This document shows positions 21,786 to 30,692 of a stretch of DNA of 64,000 nt, piece after piece. Source of the DNA: Petaurus breviceps papuanus (lineage: Eukaryota > Chordata > Mammalia > Diprotodontia > Petauridae); contig JAMXIF010000032.1 of the NCBI GenBank assembly GCA_028583685.1, forward strand, positions 5,813,195 to 5,877,194, in the 5' to 3' direction. Both the position numbers and the translations under genes were made by a program. The first letter of the stretch is position 1; the number at the start of each line of letters is the position of its first letter. Under the pieces are notes generated by a model that saw nothing but the letters and a program-made list of their open reading frames with translations, was not told the origin of the DNA and made no database searches.

Positions 21786-21987
21786 CTATTCTTTTATTTT
21801 TTACCAATTACATGTGAAAACAATTTTTAACATTTGTTTTAAAAAATTTAATTTCACATCCCCTATCTCCCTCCCTATCCTCTGCATTAAGAAGTCAAGC
21901 AATTTAACACAAGTTATACATGTACAATCATGTAAAACATATTTCCATATTACTCATTTTGTGAAAGAAAACACAGATCCAAAACAA

Positions 21988-22010
21988 ACAAACAAACAAA
22001 CAAACAAGAA
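21988..22010. repeat. (AAAC)n tract
   Basis: AAACAAACAAAC run inside the L1 3' UTR. Confidence 0.7.
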
Positions 22011-22135
22011 AAATACAGCAGCTTAAAAAATATATCTTGGTCTGCATTTAGACTCCATCAGTTCTTTTATCTCTTTTATCAATCTCTCTGGAGGTTGATA
22101 GCATTTTCCATCATGAGTCCTTTGGAATTATCTAG

Positions 22136-22213
22136 TACTGTACACAGTGCCTCATATATGGTTGATTGGTTGTTGTTCTTTATTCTCAAAGAGGATCAAA
22201 ACAACATCACTAT
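22136..22213 (-). mobile_element. 5'-truncated insertion with the CCHH-LINE tail
   Basis: GGTTGTTGTTCTTTATTC then TCAAAGAGGATC is the reversed 3' tail of the LINE at 20195-21282 (or a SINE sharing it). It splits the L1 between GGAATTATCT and TTATCTTGT, which resemble a target duplication. Confidence 0.7.
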
Positions 22214-22642
22214 ACTAAATACAATTATCTTGTATCCTTGTATTGCTGAGAATAGCTAAGTCACTCAATCGTTTTACAATATTGCTGTTCTTATGTACAA
22301 TGTTCTCCTAGTTCTGTTCATTTCGCTTTGCATCAGTTCAGTTGTCTTTACAGATTTTTCTGAAACCATCCTGTTTTTTATTTCTTATACCATAAAAGTA
22401 TTCCATCATAATAATATACCACCATTTGTTTAGTCATTCCCCAATTGATGGACATTCCTTCAATTTCCAATTCTTTGCCATAACAAAAAAAGAGTTGCCA
22501 TAAATACTTTTGTACACATAGGTCTTTCCTTTTTTTCCCCTATTTCTTTGGGATATAGACCTAGTAATGGTACTTATAGGTCAAAGGGTATATGATATTT
22601 TATAACCCTCTGGCCATAATTCTCAATTGCTTTCTGAAATGG

Positions 22643-23249
22643 TGTATCAGCAAACACCCCAGTGTCCCCAGGGTGGCTGCCAACACAGGTTCTTAGCTCT
22701 GCTTTGTCTAAGGAAAGCAACTCAAAGTGGGTTAACAAGCTTAATCAGTCAAATATGTATTGTTTACCTAGTTCAGGGGAAAAAGGTCAGCACCCCGAAC
22801 TTCAGAGTATACAGACAGAATTATGAAGACAGAGAAACAGATCAAGCAGACAGATTTCCAAACTGTCCAACCATTACATCCATACCAAATCAACATCTGG
22901 GTTTTTCAAAGCCGGGGGCTTCTCAACAACGGCTTCCCAGAGTCTCATCTGATCAAATCACAGAATACTTCTCAAAGTGAGCCCCAAAGCAAAGCCTCAC
23001 ATCAGGGATTATATAGCCTTCTCCTGGGTCAGAGAATGTAACCACCCTCTTGACCCACTGCCCAATCATGCAGCATCAAGGTGTGGGCATTCCTGAAAAC
23101 GAAGCCTCCTGCCACAGGCTCCATGTGACCACATTCAGCCTATTAGGAGGCAGAGTATATTTTCAAATCTAGGAAGGTTCTAAGAGTCTCTTAAGCTTAT
23201 CAAAGGGCCTAGGGGCAGGGAAGATCTTTAAATTTGCATTTCCATTACA
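22643..23249 (-). mobile_element. Solo LTR of an endogenous retrovirus-like element
   Basis: A 607-base block with TG at 22643 and CA at 23249, inserted in the L1. It is flanked by AATGG duplications (22638-22642 and 23250-23254). In minus orientation it holds a TATATAA-type box near 23010. No internal gag, pol or env sequence is present, so it is a solo LTR left by recombination. Family not identified; it is younger than the host L1. Confidence 0.8.
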
Positions 23250-23462
23250 AATGGTTGAACAGTTCACAACTCTACCAACAATGCATTAGTGTCTCACTTT
23301 TCCTACATCTCTTCAAACATTTGTCATTTTCCTTTTCTATCATATTAGCCAATCTGATAGGCATAGAGTGGTACCTCAGAGTACTTTTAATTTGTATTTT
23401 CTAATCAGTAGTGATTTAAATATTTTTATATGACTATAAATGGTTTTGATTACTTCAACAGA

Positions 23463-23600
23463 TAGCACTTTCAAGGAGCTAATGGTCTTAGGGAGGAAAG
23501 GGGAAGAGAAACATTTGTACTCAAATAAGTGGGATAAATAAGAGAAGAAGACAAGAGCAAAGAAGAATTTCAGCCAGGTAAAGCTGACAACACTTTTGCA
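23463..23600 (-). mobile_element. L2 3' fragment
   Basis: TTCAAGGAGCTAATGGTCTTAG and GGGAGGAAAGG.. text of the reversed L2 3' end. Confidence 0.55.
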
Positions 23601-23639
23601 AGCATCCTATATACTTTTAAGAAAATAAAATTATTTAAT

Positions 23640-24018
23640 TTTTTTCAATAAGAAAAAATTTATTTTTTCTCAATACTATCTTCTCCTTCCCTGTACCCCA
23701 TCAGAAAAGAGAAAGAAAAAATAGCAAAAGTTTTGTAATAGCTATGCATAGTCAGGTAAGATAAATCCCTTCATTGTCTACGTCTAACAGCAACACAACA
23801 GCAACAAATCAACCATGTCTCATTATGTATCCTGAGTTCATATCTTTTTCTGTCAAACTTCATTGCTGGTCCTCTGGAATTTTGGTTGGTCATTGTTTTG
23901 TATTGATCAGAGTTCTTGAGTCTTTCAAAGGTGTTTGTCTTTACAATATTCTTATTGTTGCCTTGGCTCTGCTCACTTCATTTTGTATCACATCATGTAA
24001 GTGTTTCTAGATTTCTTT
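23640..24018 (-). mobile_element. Older L1 3' UTR, left part
   Basis: CCTCTGGAATTTTGGTTGGTCATTG and TTGATCAGAGTTCTTGAGTC are an older L1 3' UTR variant in reverse. It resumes at 24934. Confidence 0.7.
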
Positions 24019-24034
24019 GAAATTGTCCCTTCCA
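24019..24034. repeat. Left target duplication of the plus-strand L1
   Basis: GAAATTGTCCCTTCCA, identical to 24918-24933. Confidence 0.9.
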
Positions 24035-24917
24035 AGACTTATATGAACTGGTGCTGAGTCAAGGAAATAGAACTGCCATGTTTCCCTGATAATAAGACAC
24101 TGTCTTATTATTTTTTTGGACAGAAAAACACCAGAGGGCTAATTTTCAGGGGAGGGATTATTTTAATGAACATTGACAGCAATTTTAATAAACAGGTAAA
24201 TGTGAACAAAAAAATGTACCTTTATCCCATAAGCAAATCACTGGGGAAGAACAGGATGACACACTCACTGCTGCAGCTCTGATTGGATGCAGCTCAGAGC
24301 ACAGCGTGCGTTGCACGGGGCAGGGGGAACGGTGCATACAGAGGGTACTGTAATGTAGTGTGTAGCACAGGGGATCACCTTCACTACAGTAGCAATCTCA
24401 ATAGGGCTTATTTTCGGGGGAGGGTTTATTTTAGAGGAATCTTACACAGTAAGGGGAGGGCTTATTTTCGGGATAGGTCTTATTATCGGGGAAACACGGT
24501 AGGAGAACATTGTACACAGTTATAATCATGTTGTGTGATGACTAACTTTGATAGACTTGACTCTTCTCAGCAATGCAAGGTTCTAAGACAACCAAAAGGC
24601 TCATGATGGAAAATGCTATCCACATCCAGATATGAATTTCAGAGTCTGAATGCAGATCAAAGCATACCATTTGCTCTCTCTATTTTTGTTTCTTTTTTCT
24701 TGTGTTTCAATCCATTGGTTACAATTCTTCTTTATAATGTGGCTAATGTGAAAATATGTTTAATATGAATGTATATGTATAGCCTATATCAGATTACATG
24801 CCATCTTGAGGAGAGGGAGATAATTTAAAACTAAAAGCTTGTGGAACTGAATGTTGAAAACTAATAATGAATAAATAAATTAAAAAACACATTATTAAAT
24901 AGATCATTAAAATAAAA
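24035..24917 (+). mobile_element. 5'-truncated L1 with 16-base duplications
   Basis: Starts AGACTTATATGAACTGGTGC (ORF2 end), then runs through AGAACATTGTACACAG and the 3' UTR to an A-rich tail. Perfect 16-base duplications flank it. Interrupted by the MITE at 24076-24499, so about 455 bases of L1 remain. Confidence 0.92.
24076..24499 (+). mobile_element. TA-flanked MITE, copy 1
   Basis: 424 bases with about 23-base inverted ends CCATGTTTCCCTGATAATAAGAC / GTCTTATTATCGGGGAAACACGG. The 3' flank is TA and the 5' flank TG; the empty L1 site would read GAACTAGGAGAAC, fitting a mariner-type TA duplication. Its right half repeats the motif GGGCTTATTTTCGGG. No transposase. Confidence 0.85.
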
Positions 24918-24933
24918 GAAATTGTCCCTTCCA

Positions 24934-24995
24934 TAAATTTTTATGCCACAGATAGCATTCCAATGTATTTTTCACATAATATGTTCCCAGATATT
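24934..24995 (-). mobile_element. Older L1 fragment, right part
   Basis: ATGCCACAGATAGCATTCCAATG resembles the reversed ORF2 end, continuing the L1 interrupted at 24018. Confidence 0.5.
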
Positions 24996-25740
24996 GTTGA
25001 GTGGGCAGTCTTCCTGGCAGCCTTCAGGTTCTCTTGCATCTGTGCAGATGACTGGCAGTCTATACTACCTTTGCAGATGGTCAGTTCTACTAATAATTAC
25101 AAATACTGCTTCTGCTAGATGCCACAGCCAAAATGGAATTGTGGGAGGAACAAACATCCAGTGCTTCTAGGACCAGATGCATAGCTGTTTTGAATTATTC
25201 AGCTTAGGGAAAATATAATTGGAGGTACCACAATTTGGGGGGGGTAATAAATTAAATACCTTCTCCCTCCAATCTTCATGCTCTCAACCCCCTCTATTCT
25301 CTTGCAATTATAACATAGAGGGTAAGGAACTTAGAGGAGACATTGGAGGGATAATTGCTGAAGTTTTCAGCTCAACATTTAGTCACTCAGCCCCAATCTT
25401 TGTCCTCTCTAGAGTAATATTTTACAATCTGATTTTATTAATAACTTGTTTTTTTATATCATCTAGATTTCCCCCTGTATTCTTTCGCTTCTCCCCTTCC
25501 AAACCATTGTTGCTTCTAACAAAGAATTAAAAACAACAACAACAAAAAGAAAATAGGAAGAAGAAAAAATATCTGCAATACCAAACAATTGATTAAACTC
25601 TTTTAGTTTATGTAATGTCCCACGCCTATGAACTCTGACTTCTACAAGAGTAGGGGAAAGTGTTTTCTTATATCTCTTTTTTAAATCTTGTCCTTTGTTA
25701 TTTCACAATACTCACTTTTGCTATGGTTGTTCCTTCCATT
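24996..25740. other. Unassigned sequence between the inverted MITEs
   Basis: No repeat recognised apart from an AAC run near 25533. A 103-codon plus frame at 25219-25530 has no visible domain and crosses pyrimidine-rich DNA. Confidence 0.4.
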
Positions 25741-25754
25741 TATATTTATATATA

Positions 25755-26161
25755 TCGTGTTTCCCCGATAATAAGACCTATCCCGAAAATAAGCCCTCCC
25801 TTTACTGTGTAAAATTCCTCTAAAATAAACCCTCCCCAAAATAAGCCCTATTGAGATCACTACTGTAGTGAAGGGGATCCCCCCCGCTACATGCTCCATT
25901 ACGGACCCCCCCCCCTCCACCCCCCCCCCCCCCCCCGGGTGAAACGCACGCCGCACTCCGAGCTGCATCCAATCAGAGCTGCAGCAGTGAGCTCGTCATC
26001 CTGTTCTTCCCCAGTGATTTGCTTGTTGGTGCCATTGAGAGCAGTGCCACGGAGGAGAGCTGAGGCAGGACAACATAAGCCCTCCCCTGAAAATAAGCCT
26101 TCTGGTGTTTTTCTTTCCAAAAAAATTAATAAGACAGTGTCTTATTATCGGGGAAACACGG
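25755..26161 (-). mobile_element. TA-flanked MITE, copy 2 (inverted)
   Basis: Same family as 24076-24499 in opposite orientation: CGTGTTTCCCCGATAATAAGAC at the left, GTCTTATTATCGGGGAAACACGG at the right, in a TATATA target. Shared interior includes the GAGCTGCATCCAATCAGAGC region. A long C-run (25906-25937) is inserted or expanded inside. Confidence 0.85.
25906..25937. repeat. Poly-C tract
   Basis: About 30 bases almost all C, including one unbroken run of roughly 18. The minus strand could form a G-quadruplex; its length is error-prone in assemblies. Confidence 0.85.
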
Positions 26162-26164
26162 TAT

Positions 26165-27490
26165 ATATATAAAGGTAGTTTATTATTTTATTTTATTTTT
26201 TGGTCTTTATTAATTTGTTTACTTTTAGTTTACAAGATTCAATTCCAGAATTTCTTGAGTTTCATATTTTCTCTCTTTCCCTCCACCCCCGCCCCCTCAT
26301 GATGGCATACAATCAAGTATTGGATCTGCAAATACTTTCACATTAGACATTAGTCAGGTTATAAAGACGAATTGTATCAGATGGAATGAAAAATGGGAAA
26401 GAGGAAACAAAACCAAACAAGAAAAAGATCCAGTAGGTTGCTTCAATCTGGGTTCAAACTCAGTTCTTTCTAGTTCTTTCTCTGGATGTAGACATCTCTC
26501 TCCATCATGAGTCTTTTGGGATTGACTTATAACACTGCATTGCTGAGAAGAGTCCAGTCTATCAAAGTTGGTCATCATACATATGTTGTATCTGTAATTA
26601 TGTACAAATTTCTCCTGGCTCTACTCTTCTCACTCAGCATTATTTCGTATAAGCCTCTCCAGGTAACTAGGAAGTCCATCTGCTCCTTGTTTCTTATAGC
26701 ACAACTTGTTCAGCCATTCCCCAATTGATGGGCACCTCCTTAATTTCCAATTCTTTGCCACCACAAAAAGAGCTGCTATACATATTTTTGTACATGTGGG
26801 TCTTCCTCCCACTTCTCTGATCTCTTTGGGATACAACCCTAGAAGTCGTATTGCTGGGTCAAGGGTATGAAATTATTGATAGCCCTTTGGGCATAATTCC
26901 AGATTGTTCTCCAGAATGGTTGGATCAGTTCACAACTCCACCAGCAATGCATTAGTGTTCCAATTTGCCCACATCCTCTCCAGCATTTGTCATTTTCCTG
27001 TTTTGTCATCTTAGCCAATCTGACTGGTGAGATGTGGTACCTCAGAGGTGTTTTGATTTGCATTTCTCTAATCAATAGTAATTTAGAGCATTTCTTCATA
27101 AGCTTTAATTTAATTTCTTTCTCTGAAAACTGCCTGTTCATATCCATTGACCATTTATCAATTGGGGAATGACTTGTATTCTTACAGATTTGACTCAATT
27201 CTCTGTATATTTTAGAAATGAGTCATCATATCAGAGACATTGGTTCTAAAAATTCTTTCCCAATTTTCCACTTCCCTCCTAATCCTGGTTACATTGGCTT
27301 TGTTTGTACAGAAGCTTTTCAATTTAATGTAATCAAAATGATACATTTTGCATTTCATAATGCTCTCTAATTCTTGTTTGGTCATAACGTCTTCCCCTCT
27401 CCATAGATCTGACAGCTAAACTATTCCTTGCTTTCCCAGATTGCTTACAGTATCAACCTTTATACCTAGACCATGCACCCATTTACCATT
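26165..27490 (-). mobile_element. L1 fragment (ORF2 C-terminus and 3' UTR)
   Basis: The minus strand encodes SHSPIDKWSMDMNRQFSEKE, then TKQENDKCWRGCGQIGTLMHCWWSC, then YPKEI and the KICIAALFVVAKNWKL block, all hallmarks of the L1 ORF2 C-terminal segment. Frames change near 26838 and stops occur. 5'-truncated and the least decayed L1 here by eye. Confidence 0.92.
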
Positions 27491-27499
27491 TATATTTCT

Positions 27500-28050
27500 G
27501 TAATTATTATATATACTATTTTGTTGCCTGACTCTGCTTATTTATTTGCTTCAGTTCCGTGTCTTACCGCACTTCTGTTTTCATCTTGTTCATCATTTTT
27601 TGCTAATCAATAATATTCTATTATATTTGTGTGTTATTTGCTTAGTTATTTCTCAAACAACAGGCATTTTGTTGTTTCTACTTCTCTGCTACTACAGAAA
27701 ATGCTATTAATATTTTATATAAATATAAGCATAAATATTTTGATTTATCTGGAGCCTTTATTTTTTGTCAATGATCTCCCTGGGGTATGGGCTTATCAGT
27801 GGAACCTTGGAGTCAAAGGGTATAGACATTTTAGTCACTTTATTTTCATTATCCCAAATTGTTCTCTAGAGAGGTTGTGTCATTTCTCAGTTCCACCAGC
27901 AATGAGTTATTGTGCTTGTCTTTCCATAATTCTTTCAGCATTGGCTGGTTTTTTTTTTTCATGTTTGCCAATTTGTTGAATGTGAGGGCAAACCTCAGTA
28001 TCTTTTGATTTTCATTTATTTTATTATTAACAATTTGGTACATTTCCCAC
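27500..28050 (-). mobile_element. Older L1 ORF2 fragment
   Basis: Reverse reading repeats the same ORF2 segment in a more diverged form (CACCAGCAATGAGTTATTGTG; TGGAGTCAAAGGGTATAGAC). A second, older L1 lying head-to-tail with the previous one. Confidence 0.78.
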
Positions 28051-28051
28051 T

Positions 28052-28290
28052 AGAGTAATAATAATAAAGTTTTCCGAGCACTCTATTTATTATCTCATTT
28101 GAGCCTCATCACAACCCTTTTGAGGTAGGTATTGCCATCATTATTATCTTTATTTAACAGAAGAGAAAACTGCAACTTTGACAAGTTATGTGATTAGCCC
28201 AAAGTTGCAAAGATAGGAAATGTCAGAGTTGGTATTTCAACTCCAGTCTTTCTGACCTTACACCCAGTATTGTACTATAAACTACTATTT
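28052..28290 (-). mobile_element. MIR-family CORE-SINE
   Basis: TTATCTCATTTGAGCCTCATCAC, GAGGTAGGTATTGCC and the reversed core. Begins at an AATAAT run. Confidence 0.75.
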
Positions 28291-28354
28291 CTACCGTTAT
28301 TACCCCCAAACACAATTCCCTTCAATCTACCAAGCTTTTCCACACACTGTCTTC

Positions 28355-28650
28355 CTGGAGAAATCAGTCAATAAATATTTATTACACACTTTTTGTGTGC
28401 TAGGCACCACGCTAAGTGTTGGACATTCAAATTCAAGGAAAATGACAGTTCCTGACTTATAGGAGGTTACATTCAAATAAGAAAGATAACACATAAAAGG
28501 AAGTTGAAAAGCCAAGGTAGGGGCAGCAGGGTAGGCATAGAAGTAGGTAACCTGCACAGGGAGTACAGTCTCCTGGGAAATGAAGAGATGGATGACTTGG
28601 GTGTTCCCTTTAAATGGAGGTCCTGGAGGAGCCGTACAATAAGAAGAGGT
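28355..28650 (-). mobile_element. L2 3' end
   Basis: AATAAATATTTATTACACAC, GTGCTAGGCACCACGCTAAG and TAGGAGGTTACATTC. The right-hand part is uncertain. Confidence 0.65.
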
Positions 28651-28859
28651 GTCAAGGGTCCTTTCAAAGTGTAAATTTTAGGGCTGAAAATGTTGATAAT
28701 GATGAGTTTTCTGAATGAGGATAAAAAATTTTGGGGGAGAGTCCAGAGGAATACAGCCTGGTAGGAAAAGAAGCAGAGGAACAATGTCAGAATAAGGGGA
28801 GGCACAATATTTTACTCAACTAATAACGGTTGTTGAAAATTCCTCTAATGGGAAAACTT

Positions 28860-29590
28860 CTTCATTTTCACAAGCAAGTTGTTTCACATCCAGCATTTCA
28901 ATGTCTGCAGTTTAAAGAAAAAATAAAAAGACCAGACCATGGTTACATTATGACACCCCATCACCAGCATCATAAAAAGTTTCGAAGAAGATAAAAAGAA
29001 TAAATCCTTTGAAGCAGAATTATTACTTTGAGCACTTTAAAGAGATCAAATTATGAACCATCAAAGAAAGATGGGACTGGTTGGGGGAGCAGGGGTAGAG
29101 GTTTATTTCAAATACCTCTTCAGACGATAACATTTATTAATTCACACATGATTGTGCTGCACTCAATCCCAGCTTGGGGAAGCTACTGACACAATTTAAC
29201 ATGCTAAAATGGCATAAATTACAGAGGGCATGAGGTAGGGGAATAGGGTACACACACAGCAGAAAATTCTCTGACACCTTTGGCAAATAATTATGGAAGC
29301 ATCATTTGAAAATATTCTTTTTTTTCTTTCTGAGAAATCAGTTTTTTGCTCTGTCAATTTTTTTTTTGCTGAGTTCTCCCAGCCTAGGTCTGTACAAGGC
29401 TAGGAGTAATTCATTCAAATGACTCATTGTATGGACATATTGAGCTAATTGATGGTTTTGAAGAAATTTACCTAAAATGCTCAGAATTTCTTTATGTCCA
29501 GACTGGTTTGGCTAACTGAGTGCAAAATTTATCTCTAGTGTCTTGAGATCAGTGTCTAATCTCTGTTATTTTCCCCCTCAATTTTCACAT
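28860..29590. other. Unique AT-rich block, conserved-element-like
   Basis: About 730 bases without repeats, dense in TAAT/ATTA and AATTATG words (CAATTTAACATGCTAAAATGG; GGCAAATAATTATGGAAG). No ORF. A candidate noncoding conserved element. Confidence 0.35.
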
Positions 29591-29594
29591 AAAT

Positions 29595-29745
29595 TAATAG
29601 TATCAGAGTTTTAAAGTTGAAGGGAACTCAGAGGCTAATCTAGTCCAATCCCCTTATTTATATATATGAAGAAACAAGCTGATGTCCATAAAGACTAAAT
29701 GACTTGCTCAAGGTCACAAGATAGTAAGTAACAAAGCTGTGATTA
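29595..29745 (-). mobile_element. MIR3/THER-type CORE-SINE
   Basis: GTTTTAAAGTTGAAGGGAAC tail, CCCTTATTTATATATATGAAG core and TTGCTCAAGGTCACAAG. Confidence 0.75.
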
Positions 29746-29749
29746 TAAG

Positions 29750-30122
29750 GTCATAGAATTATAGATTAAGAACTTGAAGAGACCTTCCTGGTAATACATA
29801 AGCAAGACAGACCCTACTCTCAAAGAGCTTATATTCTAAAGGAATAAGAAAAAAAAAAGGAGTTGGAAAGGGTGGTGGCATGTTGATGGCTGTCCTGGCC
29901 AGGAAGTGAGAGAAGGTCTGAATTTAGTCAAGATTAGTAGAAGGATGATAAATATAGGGAGCTCTGAGAAAGGAAGAAAAATATCTCTACTAATTCGGGT
30001 TGGCAACTAACCCCCTCATTTTACAGGTGAAGAAATTGTGGCCTAGAGAGATGAAGTAATTTTCCTAAGATCTCATAGGTATTAAGTGGCCAGTCTGAAA
30101 TTCCAACTCAAATCCTAGGGCT
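29750..30122 (-). mobile_element. MIR3/THER CORE-SINE split by an L2 tail
   Basis: The SINE starts at CATAGAATTATAGATTAAG and resumes near 29998 with GGTTGGCAACTAACCCCCTC. In between, TCTCAAAGAGCTTATATTC and following text are a reversed L2 3' end (about 29790-29995). Confidence 0.6.
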
Positions 30123-30264
30123 ATGCTATTTTTGAAAGAATCTTTAGCCTTTAATTTCTCATCTCTAAAACTAATAAACTATTGTATTAAATTGTTCTGA
30201 AAGTGACTAATGCAATTTTGAATCTAGTTACATCAAAACTGATTAGTAGTACTCAGTTAAAATT

Positions 30265-30330
30265 AACAAGTCTTTATAAAGCACTATTCTGGACAAAGCA
30301 ACGTGGTAGGTATTTGGGGATACACCATGT
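30265..30330 (-). mobile_element. L2 3' tail
   Basis: TTTATAAAGCACTATTCTGG then GGTAGGTATTTGGGGATAC, a short reversed L2 end. Confidence 0.5.
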
Positions 30331-30557
30331 GTTTAATGTAGAAGACTCTCAGATCTAGTCTATCTCATGAGGTCTATTCACAGATCACCAAATGTCTATT
30401 GGATAGTCTTTTAAAAAATATTTATTTATTATCATTCTTTTGTTTTTAAATTTGGAGTTCTAAATTTTCTTCCTCTCTCCCATCCCTGTCCCCAAGAAGG
30501 TAAGCAAAAGGATATAGAATTATACATGTGAAATAATTGAAAGCATTTCCATATTAG

Positions 30558-30566
<9 letters not shown>

Positions 30567-30609
<43 letters not shown>

Positions 30610-30619
30610 NNNNNNNNNN

Positions 30620-30690
<71 letters not shown>

Positions 30691-30692
30691 AA
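30567..30692. repeat. (TC)n then (CA)n microsatellite
   Basis: A long TC run, interrupted by unknown bases, followed by CACACA, inside the L1 3' UTR. Confidence 0.95.
30610..30619. other. Assembly gap of ten Ns
   Basis: Ten unknown bases in the TC microsatellite. The true repeat length is unresolved. Confidence 0.99.

Larger units (their letters stand above)
21790..23462 (-). mobile_element. L1 3' part split by two insertions
   Basis: Reversed L1 3' UTR (CATGTAAAACATATTTCCATATT, TTTTCCATCATGAGTCC), then the ORF2 C-terminal region (CCCAATTGATGGACATTCC; GGTCAAAGGGTA) and, beyond the LTR, CACAACTCTACCAACAATGCATTAG onward. The segments join in correct L1 order across 22136-22213 and 22643-23249, so both are later insertions. 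Confidence 0.88.

Noticed and set aside
24283-25968. Similar proteins encoded at 24283-24525 (+) and 25681-25968 (-)
   Set aside because: The shared GRVYFRGILHSKGRAYFRD-type peptide is translation of the two inverted MITE copies, not a gene family.
30567-30692. Possible CRISPR-like or satellite array
   Set aside because: It is a plain dinucleotide run with an assembly gap and has no spacers.
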